Shown: positions 51,436 to 59,757, counted from the stretch's first letter. The stretch is 64,000 nucleotides of DNA from CAWEYO01 sp963813315 (GCA_963813315.1 CAWEYO010000015.1:62001-126000), one strand, 5' to 3'. A program made the numbers and translations. The notes: generated from the sequence alone by a model not told the origin.

Positions 51436-51594
51436 ATAGCGTGCCTCCCGGCGTTTGTGAGAGCCTGACTGAAGATCGCCAGGGCTGAGGCTCCAAGGAA
51501 TCCGTACGAGCGCCCGTGTCGGACCCTCTCGTTTATGTTGTCAAGAAATAAGGCGCGTTTGCGGCCTTGGCATTCCGGAACGATAAACCCTCCG

Positions 51595-51780
51595 TTACCC
51601 GCGTGCCAGCCACACGAAGCCCACGCCGATGGCGACCGCCGCCAGGCCGCCGATCCTCAAGGCGTTTTCCGGGGTGGAGAGCACCTCGGTCGCCAACCGT
51701 TTCGCAAGCGACGGGAAGCCGCAATACACAAGGCCCTCGATGACGAGGACGAGACCCATCGCCACGAGGAAATCGGCCAC
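51595..51780 (-). CDS. DUF2065 small membrane protein
   Basis: 61 residues with two hydrophobic segments: MADFLVAMGLVLVIEGLVYC and GGLAAVAIGVGFVWLARG, separated by a short amphipathic part. DUF2065 genes sit downstream of hflC in many proteobacteria; function unknown, probably linked to the HflKC complex. The start lies four bases after the hflC stop, so it is in the operon. Confidence 0.88.
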   Translation of the reverse strand: MADFLVAMGLVLVIEGLVYCGFPSLAKRLATEVLSTPENALRIGGLAAVAIGVGFVWLARG

Positions 51781-51783
51781 GGT

Positions 51784-52734
51784 CTACTGGCCGGTCGTGT
51801 TGCCATTGGCAGGCGGCGGCGCCGGCGTTGCACCGGGAGCCGTGCCCGCCAGGGCAGCGCCGCCGGGATCGCGAAAGTAGCGCAGGAACTCCGATTCCGG
51901 CGACAGCACCATTGTTGTCCCGGCACCCTCCAGAGCGTGCATGTAGGCGGCCATCGAACGGTAGAACTCGAAGAATTCCGGATCGCGCTGGAACGCGCTG
52001 GCGAAGGTCGCGTTGCGTTCGGCTTCACCCTCACCACGGAGGATCTCCGATTCCTTTCTTGCTTCCGCGACAATCTCGACCACCTCGCGGTCAGCGCGCG
52101 CGCGGATGCGCTGGGCTGCCTCACGGCCGCGGGCTCTCAGTCTTTCCGCTTCCGCTAGGCGTTCCGCCTTCATGCGATCATAGGTCTGTTGCGAAACCTC
52201 CGCGGTGAGATCGGTCCGGCGGATGCGGACGTCCTCGATTTTCAGCCCGAGAGAAGTGGCGTCGGGGCGCAATTGATCGCGAACCTCGCGCATCATGGAA
52301 GCGCGCTCCTCCGAAAGCGCGGATTCGAAGCCGCGAAGGCCGTAAACCCGGCGCAGAGCAGCATCAAGGCGGGTGCGAAGCCGCTGTTCGGCAAGTTCGA
52401 CCTGCCCCGAGACCGCCGCGCGGAAGCGGCGGGCATCGTCGATCCTGTATGCGACGAAAGCATCGACCTCGTAAAATTTGCCACCCGAGACCTGAACCCG
52501 GATGTCATCGAGATCGAAGCGCAGCAGGCGATCTTCGATGATCTGCACATTGTCGGCTTCGAAGAAGGCGAAGGGTGCCTTGAAATAGATACCGGGCTTG
52601 GTCTTCACATCGACGATTTCGCCGAAACGGAGGACAATGGCCTGCTCGCGCTCATTAACCACGAAGACCGACGAATAGATCAGGAAAAGGATGATCGCGG
52701 CAACAATGCCGAGCAAAGAAAGACGGCTGGTCAT
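51784..52734 (-). CDS. hflC: HflC, membrane protease modulator
   Basis: About 316 residues. An N-terminal membrane anchor (LSLLGIVAAIILFLIYSSVF) is followed by the band 7/SPFH domain: VVNEREQAIVLRFGEIVDVK, GIYFKAPFAFFEADNVQIIE, then a long coiled helix (ERLAEAERLRARGREAAQRI) and a C-terminal Ala/Pro-rich tail. HflC pairs with HflK around FtsH and limits its proteolysis. The ATG at 52734 overlaps the hflK stop (ATGA), indicating translational coupling; a GTG at 52737 is the alternative start. Confidence 0.95.
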   Translation of the reverse strand: MTSRLSLLGIVAAIILFLIYSSVFVVNEREQAIVLRFGEIVDVKTKPGIYFKAPFAFFEADNVQIIEDRLLRFDLDDIRVQVSGGKFYEVDAFVAYRIDDARRFRAAVSGQVELAEQRLRTRLDAALRRVYGLRGFESALSEERASMMREVRDQLRPDATSLGLKIEDVRIRRTDLTAEVSQQTYDRMKAERLAEAERLRARGREAAQRIRARADREVVEIVAEARKESEILRGEGEAERNATFASAFQRDPEFFEFYRSMAAYMHALEGAGTTMVLSPESEFLRYFRDPGGAALAGTAPGATPAPPPANGNTTGQ

Positions 52735-53810
52735 CACTTCGTCCCTTCAGTCGCGCGCTTCTGCAATTCGGGAAGCGGCAGATACGGAACCACTCCTGGC
52801 CCGCCTTGTTCGACGATCACCTTGTTGGAGTTTTTCAGCACGCTCTCCATGGTTTCAAGGAAAAGCCGCTTGCGGGTCACATCCGGCGCCTTGGCGTATT
52901 GGTCATAGACCGAGATGAACCGCTGCGCCTCACCCTGGGCTTCCTGCACGACCCGGTTCTTGTAGGCCGCAGCCTCTTCCCGGATCTGCGCGCCTTCACC
53001 ACGCGCCTGGCCAAGCTTCTGGTTGGAATACTGATTGGACTCTTCCACGAACCGGTCCTCATCTTGCTCGGCGCGCTGCACCTCGTCAAATGCGTCGGCC
53101 ACCTCGCGCGGCGGCGCCGCATCCTCGATCGAGATCGCGTTGACCGTCAGGCCGGCCTGGTAGGAATTGAGCGTGGACTGGATAATGCCGCGCACCGCGT
53201 CGGCAATGCCCTGGCGGTCGTCGCGAAACACATCCTGGGCCGGACGCCGGCCGACCGCTTCGCGCATAGCGCTTTCGGCGACCTGGCGAACCATTTCGTC
53301 CGCACCGGAGACGTTAAACAAATAGGCCTTTGGATCCGAGACCTGATACGCGACTGAAAATTTCACATCGACGATGTTCTGATCGCCCGAAAGCATCAGG
53401 CCCGATGAGCTGCCGCCCCGCACTTCGCCGATATTGATCAGCTTCTCGGCGATGCTGGCCCTCTCGACGGTCTCGACTGGCCACCAATGGAAATGCAGTC
53501 CCGGTTCTGAGAGCTCCTGCTTCGGTTTGCCAAACCGCAGTTCGACGGCAAGCTCGTCCGGCTGCACGGTATAGACCGCCTGAAACACCCAGACCACCAG
53601 CACCGCCGCAGCAATGAGCCCGAGAAATGCCGGGCTGGCGCCGGCGCCGCCGGGCAAGGCCTTCTTCAGCCGGTCCTGGCCGCGGCGTATGATGTCCTCT
53701 AGATCGGGAGGCGAGCCCTGCGGGCCGCCGGGCCCGCGCGGACCCTGTCCCCATGGACCGCCGCCGCCCCATGGACCACCGCCGCCGCCGCTCTGATTGT
53801 TCCAGGGCAT
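52734..53810 (-). CDS. hflK: HflK, membrane protease modulator
   Basis: 358 residues from the ATG at 53810. A Gly/Pro/Trp-rich N-terminus (MPWNNQSGGGGGPWGGGGPW) typical of rhizobial HflK, a membrane anchor (FLGLIAAAVLVVWVFQAVYT) and an SPFH domain: QPDELAVELRFGKPKQ, FHWWPVETVERASIAEKLIN, NIVDVKFSVAYQVSDPKAYL. The long C-terminal helix runs from EVQRAEQDEDRFVEESNQ. HflK and HflC assemble as a cage round FtsH. First gene of the hflKC pair; folA lies 140 bases upstream on the same strand. Confidence 0.95.
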   Translation of the reverse strand: MPWNNQSGGGGGPWGGGGPWGQGPRGPGGPQGSPPDLEDIIRRGQDRLKKALPGGAGASPAFLGLIAAAVLVVWVFQAVYTVQPDELAVELRFGKPKQELSEPGLHFHWWPVETVERASIAEKLINIGEVRGGSSSGLMLSGDQNIVDVKFSVAYQVSDPKAYLFNVSGADEMVRQVAESAMREAVGRRPAQDVFRDDRQGIADAVRGIIQSTLNSYQAGLTVNAISIEDAAPPREVADAFDEVQRAEQDEDRFVEESNQYSNQKLGQARGEGAQIREEAAAYKNRVVQEAQGEAQRFISVYDQYAKAPDVTRKRLFLETMESVLKNSNKVIVEQGGPGVVPYLPLPELQKRATEGTK

Positions 53811-53950
53811 GAAAATCCTTTCGGTGTGGACACTGCGCGCTGCCTTGCCTGTGCGCGCATGTTCTCCTGTTGCCATCTATAGGGATGCCCGCTCCCGCTT
53901 TCAACGCAGTCGGTCGCCATTGTCCGGTTTCGTTGCCGGAACCCGCCACT

Positions 53951-54469
53951 CTAATGCACGGCTCCGCGCCGCTCGTAAACGGTATAGCGCGTCGCATGGG
54001 TGTCCCTGTCTCCCGCAGGGAACTCTTGCGTGCTGACCGCCCTCCAGACTTCCGGGTCGATTGGAGGGAAGAGCGTGTCACCGTCGAAGCTCGCCAGCAC
54101 GTGCGTGACGTAGAGCCTGTCGGCGAGTGGCAAGGCCCTCCGGTAGATTTCGCCGCCCCCGACCACGCAAACTTCATCGGCGCCAGCCATGCATCGACCG
54201 CGCACCGTCCCGAGTTTCACTCCCTCGTCCAGCGAGCGTACGATCTCGGCGCCTTCCGCCCGGAAATCCGGATCGCGCGTGACAACAATGTTCAGGCGGC
54301 CGGGCAGCGGCCGTCCGATGCTTTGCCAGGTTTTGCGGCCCATGATGATCGGCTTGCCCATTGTGGCGGTCTTGAACCGCCTCAGGTCGCTCGACAGCCT
54401 CCACGGCAGGCCGTTGTCGCGGCCGATCACCCCGTTTTCGGCAATCGCGACATAGATCGCAAGTTTCAT
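53951..54469 (-). CDS. folA: Dihydrofolate reductase
   Basis: 172 residues. DHFR motifs: IYVAIAENGVIGRDNGLPWR (folate pocket), DLRRFKTATMGKPIIMGRKT (NADPH site), WQSIGRPLPGRLNIVVTRDP and CVVGGGEIYRRALPLADRLY. It regenerates tetrahydrofolate, which thyA, 84 bases upstream on the same strand, consumes. The ATG at 54469 is unambiguous. In most rhizobia the two genes form an operon, and the arrangement here is the same. Confidence 0.96.
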   Translation of the reverse strand: MKLAIYVAIAENGVIGRDNGLPWRLSSDLRRFKTATMGKPIIMGRKTWQSIGRPLPGRLNIVVTRDPDFRAEGAEIVRSLDEGVKLGTVRGRCMAGADEVCVVGGGEIYRRALPLADRLYVTHVLASFDGDTLFPPIDPEVWRAVSTQEFPAGDRDTHATRYTVYERRGAVH

Positions 54470-54553
54470 CAGCCCGGATTCTCCAGCTTCATTCCGTTGC
54501 GATCCGCAAGACTTGCCATGCCCGCCCGAACTCTACCGCCAGTTCGTCGAGCG

Positions 54554-55348
54554 TCATACCGCGATCGGCGCTCGGATATTTGCGTCCGCCACATAATTCT
54601 CCAGCCGGAAATCCTCGTACCGGAACGCGAAAAGGTCCTTGACCGCGGGATTGATCCACATGGAAGGCAACGGCTTCGGCGTTCGGCTGAGCTGTTCGCG
54701 CGCCTGCTCGAAATGGTTCGCATAAAGGTGCGCGTCGCCCAGGGTGTGGATGAAGTCGCCCGCCTTGAGGCCGGCCACCTGCGCCACCATCATCGTCAGC
54801 AGGGCATAGGAGGCGATGTTGAAGGGCACGCCGAGGAAGACGTCGGCGGAGCGTTGGTAAAGCTGGCAGGAAAGCCGTCCTTCCGACACGTAGAACTGGA
54901 ACAGGCAATGGCACGGCGGCAGCGCCATGGCGTCCACTTCCGCCGGGTTCCAAGCCGAAACGATCAAACGTCTCGAATGAGGGTTCTGCCGCAACTGCTT
55001 GAGAAGATTCGCGATCTGGTCGATCTCGCCGCCGTCCTTGGCGGGCCACGACCGCCACTGTTTGCCGTAGACAGGACCGAGATCGCCGTTCCCGTCGGCC
55101 CATTCGTCCCAGATCGTGACCCCGTTCTCGTTGAGATATTTGACGTTGGTGTCACCAGCCAGAAACCAAAGGAGTTCATGGATGATCGACTTCAGATGCA
55201 GCTTCTTGGTTGTCGTCACCGGGAAGCCGCGGGCCAGGTCGAACCGCATCTGATAGCCGAATACCGAACGCGTGCCGGTCCCGGTCCGGTCGCTGCGGTC
55301 AGAGCCGTGCTGGATGACGTGGCTGAGAAGGTCGAGATACTGGCGCAT
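54554..55348 (-). CDS. thyA: Thymidylate synthase
   Basis: 264 residues, the full length for the short bacterial form. Motifs: SDRTGTGTRSVFGYQMRFDL (dUMP phosphate Arg), the TTKKLHLKSIIHELLWFLAG helix, ALPPCHCLFQFYVSEGRLSC with the catalytic Cys, QRSADVFLGVPFNIASYALL and GDAHLYANHFEQAREQL. It methylates dUMP to dTMP with methylenetetrahydrofolate, yielding dihydrofolate for FolA. The ATG at 55348 begins MRQYLDLLSHVIQHG. No ThyX gene was seen in the window. Confidence 0.97.
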   Translation of the reverse strand: MRQYLDLLSHVIQHGSDRSDRTGTGTRSVFGYQMRFDLARGFPVTTTKKLHLKSIIHELLWFLAGDTNVKYLNENGVTIWDEWADGNGDLGPVYGKQWRSWPAKDGGEIDQIANLLKQLRQNPHSRRLIVSAWNPAEVDAMALPPCHCLFQFYVSEGRLSCQLYQRSADVFLGVPFNIASYALLTMMVAQVAGLKAGDFIHTLGDAHLYANHFEQAREQLSRTPKPLPSMWINPAVKDLFAFRYEDFRLENYVADANIRAPIAV

Positions 55349-55489
55349 GTGCTTCCGGCGATTCGGTGTTACGATCCTAGAGCAAGATGAGGTTAGGTGT
55401 GGTCAATTCTGGCGACGACGAAAAAGGAGCCACACACACCCTCCGCTCACATCAAATCGCGGTGCGAAGTGGCCTGACGATTTAGATAT

Positions 55490-55807
55490 TCAGGCCCTCA
55501 GTTCGTCGAGTTTACCGAGGTGTTTTGCGACCAGATAGTAAAATGTAACGCGGCTTTTCGAATTGTCCGCCGCCATGGTCTCGCAGACCTTCTCGATTAC
55601 CAGGTCCACCTTCACACCATCCGTGACGCCGAGCTTCTTGCCGGCCCAGCTGTCGCGAACGCGTCCGAGCTCCTTGGGGTCCTGGCACGACACCAGAGAG
55701 GAGTTGCGATTGCGGAGCGCAATCCCGAGATGCTTCACGATCTTGTTGACCACGCCGGTATCGACGGTCGCGTCATATCTCTTCACATCCGCGAGATAGT
55801 CAGCCAT
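55490..55807 (-). CDS. DUF2853 protein
   Basis: 105 residues from the ATG at 55807; a 14-residue extension to 55849 is less likely. All-alpha small domain: MADYLADVKRYDATVDTGVV, VNKIVKHLGIALRNRNSSLV, ending TFYYLVAKHLGKLDEL. DUF2853 proteins are common in alphaproteobacteria and have no known function. It has its own promoter region, shared with the divergent ssrA locus. The 141-base gap to thyA has no clear signal. Confidence 0.85.
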   Translation of the reverse strand: MADYLADVKRYDATVDTGVVNKIVKHLGIALRNRNSSLVSCQDPKELGRVRDSWAGKKLGVTDGVKVDLVIEKVCETMAADNSKSRVTFYYLVAKHLGKLDELRA

Positions 55808-55959
55808 CGGGTTTCCCCTATCGAAACGATAGCAACATCGGCCGGTCAACCCCGCAGCGCCGGAGACAACTTGGCATTTTCGCTCTCATCACCGGTCCCA
55901 GCTTTCCTTGTGAGCACTACCTAGTCAACCCCAATTCGCCCTTTCAATTTCACTGGCCT

Positions 55960-56330
55960 CTCCCTATATTCGCGCTGTCAGCTTGTCTGACTATGGCGAT
56001 AAACGGCCGATGAAATAAGCCATTCGGACCCGGGGGCGGTACCCGGCGCCTCCACCAAAAACCGCCGTATCCTCATGGGGGCTCCTCAATGGGGTGGCGG
56101 CTTTTGATGGGGGCGAAATAGGATCGACGAGGGTGTAAAGATCGGACTTTTGCTCGGCATTGTACCACCGTTATCGGGCTAACCTTATAGTTGCAAACGA
56201 CAACTATGCGGAAGCACGTCTCGCCGCTTAATGCGGTGCGATAGCTTCAAATAAAGCCCTGGGCCGTCGCAGGTTCAGGCGGGGTTCGGAGGCACCTGGC
56301 AACAGAAGCCTCCACTTCCCTTCCTCCACT
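55960..56330 (+). ncRNA. ssrA: tmRNA, permuted two-piece form
   Basis: The acceptor piece ends CCCGGCGCCTCCACCA at 56057. After a spacer with a processing hairpin (CCGCC...GGCGG), the coding piece starts at 56109 with GGGGGCGAAATAGGATCGAC, whose first seven bases pair with CGCCTCC of the acceptor. The tag frame at 56193-56231 reads ANDNYAEARLAA and stop, the standard alphaproteobacterial tag. The acceptor-before-coding order is the permuted form typical of alphaproteobacteria. The 5' and 3' limits are estimates. The tag frees stalled ribosomes and marks proteins for ClpXP; the adaptor gene sspB follows. Confidence 0.93.
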
Positions 56331-56469
56331 TCCCTTTCTGTCTCAACCGAGATCCGGTCCACCCGGATCCTCCCGATTGGCAATCGCCACGCGCGTGCTA
56401 TATCCGGTTTACGGCAGCGCCAAGCTTGATTACAGGTAAGGCACAGATTCACGAGGCCGCCGCCCAGAC

Positions 56470-57021
56470 ATGGCTGAAGACCATATCCGCTATGACATTC
56501 TCGCCCAGGAGGCATTGCGCGGCGTCATGCGCAAGGTTCTGGCGGAAGTTGCGCGCACCGGCCTGCCGGGCAACCATCATTTTTTCATCACGTTCCTCAC
56601 CGGCGCGCCCGGCGTGCGTATCTCGAGCAGGTTGCGCGAGCGTTATCCGGAACAGATGACCATCGTGCTTCAGTTTCAATACTGGGACCTGAAGGTCGGC
56701 GAGAGCGGCTTCGAGGTGGGACTCTCCTTTTCCGATGTGCCGGAGAAGCTTGAAATCCCCTTCTCGGCGGTGCGCGGCTTCTACGATCCATCCGTCAATT
56801 TTGAGCTGGAATTCGATGTGAGGCAGGACGCGGTTGCCGAACTCCCAGCCGAGCAGCCGCCCCAAACCCTCGCGCGCGCACCCGAAAAAGCGCCTGTGCC
56901 CGCCACCAGAAAGAGCGAGCCGCGCAAGAAGGCGGGGGCGAAGACGCCGGAAACCGAACCGGCGGATGCGTCGAGCAAAGGTGCCGACGTGGTCTCGCTC
57001 GACGCCTTCCGCAAGAAATAG
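56470..57021 (+). CDS. sspB: SspB, ClpXP adaptor for ssrA-tagged proteins
   Basis: 183 residues from the ATG at 56470. Residues 1-115 are the SspB fold: DHIRYDILAQEALRGVMRKV, NHHFFITFLTGAPGVRISSR, LRERYPEQMTIVLQFQYWDL and a strand FSAVRGFYDPSVNFELEFD. The rest is a Pro/Ala/Lys-rich linker ending VVSLDAFRKK, the short hydrophobic tail that docks on the ClpX zinc domain. It tethers tmRNA-tagged proteins to ClpXP. It lies directly downstream of ssrA, whose tag it binds. The next two small genes follow with tiny gaps. Confidence 0.93.
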   Translation: MAEDHIRYDILAQEALRGVMRKVLAEVARTGLPGNHHFFITFLTGAPGVRISSRLRERYPEQMTIVLQFQYWDLKVGESGFEVGLSFSDVPEKLEIPFSAVRGFYDPSVNFELEFDVRQDAVAELPAEQPPQTLARAPEKAPVPATRKSEPRKKAGAKTPETEPADASSKGADVVSLDAFRKK

Positions 57022-57022
57022 C

Positions 57023-57214
57023 ATGGCCGACATCGTCAACCTTCGACAGGCGCGCAAGCAGAAGTCGCGCGAGGCGAAGGACCGTGCGGCCGAAGAGAGC
57101 CGCCTGCTGCATGGACGCTCCAAGGCCGAAAAGCTGCGCGAGCGGCAGGCAGCCGAAAAGTCGCGAGCGTATCTTGACGCCCATCTGCGCGACCCTTCCA
57201 GAGGCAAGGACTGA
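57023..57214 (+). CDS. DUF4169 small protein
   Basis: 63 residues, very rich in Arg, Lys and Glu, one long charged helix: MADIVNLRQARKQKSREAKD, SRLLHGRSKAEKLRERQAAE and a tail HLRDPSRGKD. DUF4169 is found next to sspB in many rhizobia; function unknown. The start at 57023 lies one base after the sspB stop, so translation is probably coupled. A longer frame from 56834 is an overlap artefact. Confidence 0.88.
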   Translation: MADIVNLRQARKQKSREAKDRAAEESRLLHGRSKAEKLRERQAAEKSRAYLDAHLRDPSRGKD

Positions 57215-57216
57215 AT

Positions 57217-57444
57217 TTGAGCCTGGTCCGCAAGCACTCCGTCACAATTCGCGGCCACCGCACCAGCTTTTCGCTTGAACAGCCTTTTCACGACGAACTC
57301 GTGTTGATCGCCGCCGAACGCGGAATGCCGCTCGCAGCTCTGGTCGCCGAGATCGACGCGACGCGAGGGCGCGACGCGAACCTCTCTTCCGCGCTCCGAA
57401 TCCATGTCCTCGACTGGTTGAAACAAACGCAGCGTAGCTCGTGA
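57217..57444 (+). CDS. Ribbon-helix-helix small protein
   Basis: 75 residues from a TTG at 57217, two bases after the DUF4169 stop with AAGGA before it. The ribbon-helix-helix unit is KHSVTIRGHRTSFSLEQPFH, then DELVLIAAERGMPLAALVAE. Proteins of this subfamily sit beside sspB and DUF4169 in Hyphomicrobiales. It may bind DNA as a dimer, with target unknown. The operon sspB-DUF4169-RHH ends here. Confidence 0.8.
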   Translation: MSLVRKHSVTIRGHRTSFSLEQPFHDELVLIAAERGMPLAALVAEIDATRGRDANLSSALRIHVLDWLKQTQRSS

Positions 57445-57558
57445 GATCACCCGGCCGCGAACTCTTCAACTGGAAAAAGGCCTTGCGAAACCAAGTTCAT
57501 AAGACGCGGACTTCACTTGCGCCTCCGGCCATATCGCTGCAACAACAGCAAAGGTACC

Positions 57559-57664
57559 TAAAGCGCATTGCTTCGAAACGGACTCATGCGATGCGCTTTA
57601 GGCTATTGTCTTTGTGCATGTCGTTGTCCCAAAACCGCTGCGCACTTTTGGGCGACATGCACTA
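57559..57664 (+). repeat. RIME-type double palindrome, copy 4
   Basis: Same unit as at 13139, ending 15 bases before the start of the DUF1624 gene, so it could lie in that gene's untranslated leader. Confidence 0.85.
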
Positions 57665-57679
57665 ACCGAACCGGCGTCA

Positions 57680-58636
57680 ATGCAACCCCAGCCCCGCATC
57701 CAAACGATCGACCTTGCACGAGGCTGCGCGCTCGTGGCCATGGCGATCTATCATTTTGCCTGGGATTTGGAGTTCTTCGGCTATGCCGACCCGGGAATGA
57801 CCGCGCAGGGCGGGTGGAAACTCTTCGCCCGATGCATCGCGTCGAGCTTTCTGTTTCTTGTCGGAGTGAGTTTGTTTCTCGGCCATGGCAAGGGCATCCA
57901 ATGGCGGAGCTTTCTCAGCCGCCTCGCCATGGTGACCGGTGCGGCGCTGGCGATCTCCGCAATTACCTACCTCGCCGTGCCGGGAGGCTTCATCTTTTTC
58001 GGCATCCTGCATCAGATTGCACTCGCCAGCGTGCTTGGACTGGCTTTTCTTCGCCTCCCGGCTGCAACGACACTGGTGGCCGCCGTCGCCGTGATTGCCG
58101 CGCCGCACTTCCTGCGCTCGCCCCTGTTCGACCATCCCGCACTGTGGTGGGTCGGTTTGTCGAGCGCCAATCCGCGTTCGAATGACTATGTGCCGCTGTT
58201 TCCATGGTTTGGAGCCGTGCTTGCAGGCATTGCGGCAGCGAGAACCAGCGACGCAATTGGGCTTTTCGGCCGCCTCGCCGGAAGTGCGCCCGGCAATTGG
58301 GCGCGTCCATTGGTTTTCGCCGGGCGGCACAGCCTCGCAGTCTATCTCGTCCATCAGCCTTTGCTGATCGCGTGCCTTTGGCTCTTTTCCCTGGTCAATC
58401 CGGCGCCGGTAGAGACCCCGCAGGTGCTGTTTCGAAATGCCTGCGAAACGACCTGCTCAGCAAACCGCGGTGAGGAGTTCTGTACCTTCTACTGCGTCTG
58501 CATGCTGGACAGGCTGGAGCGCGAAAATGCGCTCGACAGCGTTTTTGCCAGCGAGCAAAGTGACCTGGCCCGCAGCCGGGTCCAGAACATGGCAGCTGCC
58601 TGCGTCGCGCAGACAGAGGACGAGTCCGGGGGATAG
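57680..58636 (+). CDS. DUF1624 membrane protein with Cys-rich cytoplasmic-type tail
   Basis: 318 residues from the ATG at 57680. Eight or so membrane segments of the heparan-alpha-glucosaminide N-acetyltransferase-like family: TIDLARGCALVAMAIYHFAW (signature), SFLFLVGVSLFLGHG, FFGILHQIALASVLGLAFLR, YVPLFPWFGAVLAGI and FAGRHSLAVYLVHQPLLIAC. These motifs include the His thought to carry the acyl group. After the last segment a 70-residue tail follows with six Cys (NACETTCSANRGEEFCTFYC), a feature shared by rhizobial homologues. Likely an acyltransferase of the envelope; substrate unknown. Confidence 0.85.
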   Translation: MQPQPRIQTIDLARGCALVAMAIYHFAWDLEFFGYADPGMTAQGGWKLFARCIASSFLFLVGVSLFLGHGKGIQWRSFLSRLAMVTGAALAISAITYLAVPGGFIFFGILHQIALASVLGLAFLRLPAATTLVAAVAVIAAPHFLRSPLFDHPALWWVGLSSANPRSNDYVPLFPWFGAVLAGIAAARTSDAIGLFGRLAGSAPGNWARPLVFAGRHSLAVYLVHQPLLIACLWLFSLVNPAPVETPQVLFRNACETTCSANRGEEFCTFYCVCMLDRLERENALDSVFASEQSDLARSRVQNMAAACVAQTEDESGG

Positions 58637-58640
58637 TTCG

Positions 58641-59117
58641 ATGAGCGAAATTCAGGCGCGGCCGAACCGTTTTCCCTGGCCCCCGCTGATCTACCTTGCA
58701 GCGTTTGCGGTGAGCATCGGTCTCCATCTTCTCTACCCGCTTCCCTATATCGGGCCGCCGCTCTCGCACATATTGTTTGCAACAGGCTGGCTGTTGCTCC
58801 TCGGCGTTGTGGCAATCGACGTCTCGGCGATCCGCGCTTTGCGACGAGCGAAAACAACGGTGATGCCACATCGCGGCTCCGAGCATCTGGTGACCACCGG
58901 GCCGTTCTCCTTCACCCGAAATCCCATCTATCTCGCCAACACGATGCTTGTGTTCGGCGCAGGGCTCATTGCGGGGATCTCGTGGTTCATTCCGTTGGGA
59001 ATTTTCGCGGCGTTCTTGACGCAAAAATTGGCGATCGAACGGGAGGAAAGGCACCTGGAAGTGCGGTTCGGCAAGAAGTACCGCGACTATGCCAAGCGCG
59101 TTCGGCGCTGGATCTAG
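58641..59117 (+). CDS. Isoprenylcysteine methyltransferase-like membrane protein
   Basis: 158 residues, ATG at 58641, four bases after the DUF1624 stop. Four membrane segments (FPWPPLIYLAAFAVSIGLHL, ILFATGWLLLLGVVAIDVSA and a C-terminal pair). The ICMT/PEMT signature is GPFSFTRNPIYLANTMLVFG and the cofactor-binding end ALIEREE-type motif, here KLAIEREERHLEVRFGKKYR. The family methylates lipid or protein-prenyl groups with S-adenosylmethionine. Bacterial members lack prenylated targets and remain uncharacterised. Co-transcription with DUF1624 suggests work on the same envelope component. Confidence 0.85.
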   Translation: MSEIQARPNRFPWPPLIYLAAFAVSIGLHLLYPLPYIGPPLSHILFATGWLLLLGVVAIDVSAIRALRRAKTTVMPHRGSEHLVTTGPFSFTRNPIYLANTMLVFGAGLIAGISWFIPLGIFAAFLTQKLAIEREERHLEVRFGKKYRDYAKRVRRWI

Positions 59118-59219
59118 AGCAGCGGGCGCACCGATGGAATTGGTGCTGCTGCTCTATCTCTTTGTTTGAGCATCGGATTTTTCCCGAAACCGGTACCCAC
59201 TTTCGGGTCCGATGCTCTA
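59116..59219 (+). repeat. Dispersed repeat family 3, copy 2
   Basis: AGAGCAGCGGGCGCACCGAT, GGTGCTGCTGCTCT, then GAGCATCGG...CCGATGCTC around CCCGAAACCGGTACCCAC. Same unit as at 39259. It overlaps the stop codon of the ICMT-like gene. Confidence 0.75.
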
Positions 59220-59221
59220 GG

Positions 59222-59250
59222 CTGTGTTGGGATTCAGGTGATGCCGGTCG
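59222..59250 (-). repeat. Dispersed repeat family 4, terminal piece
   Basis: Minus-strand ACCGGCATCACCTGAATCCC, AACACAG: same end as at 37119 and 46781. It covers the last codons and stop of the MerR gene (LATGIT). Confidence 0.55.
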
Positions 59251-59638
59251 CTAAGTACTGACGCCAAGTTCCACGAGGCGCTCGACACAAGAACTCCTCG
59301 GCCTGGTCCAGTTCGGCAAGGGTCTCTTCCAGGTCGCGCCGCTTTTGCCTCAGGTCCTCGCGCTTTTCCTCAATGCGCTTGATCATCAGTTTGAGCTGAC
59401 CCACCTCGCCCGGCGGCGACTTGTACATCTGGATGATTTCCCGGATTTCGGCGATCGAGAAACCCAGCCGCTTTCCGCGCATGATCTGCTTCACCAGATG
59501 GCGATCGGAGGGACGGAACAGGCGGGTGCGGCCGCGCCTCACAGGCTGAATAAGCCCCTCGTCCTCATAAAAACGGAGCGTGCGCGTCGAGATATCGAAT
59601 TCGCGGGTCAGCTCGGTGATCGAATAATATTCCCGCAT
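59234..59638 (-). CDS. MerR-family regulator
   Basis: 134 residues from the ATG at 59638. Winged helix at the N-terminus: YYSITELTREFDISTRTLRF, YEDEGLIQPVRRGRTRLFR, then the coupling helices and a long dimer helix (LKLMIKRIEEKREDLRQKRR). Only one Cys is present, in the C-terminal FLCRAP, so it is not a metal sensor of the MerR/CueR type. It resembles the LiuR-like branch that controls branched-chain or fatty acid catabolism, but no such genes are near. The last five codons lie inside a family 4 repeat end. The longer frame fusing it to mgtE is an indel artefact. Confidence 0.88.
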   Translation of the reverse strand: MREYYSITELTREFDISTRTLRFYEDEGLIQPVRRGRTRLFRPSDRHLVKQIMRGKRLGFSIAEIREIIQMYKSPPGEVGQLKLMIKRIEEKREDLRQKRRDLEETLAELDQAEEFLCRAPRGTWRQYLATGIT

Positions 59639-59757
59639 TGCCTGCCTTCGCCGGTCGATTCCGGGCGAAGCTTCGCTGGCATTTACGTAAAAGTCAATTG
59701 CGCAGTCGAGCATGGTACTGGACTGTGCGGAAAACCAACACCTGGAGAGGAATGCTT

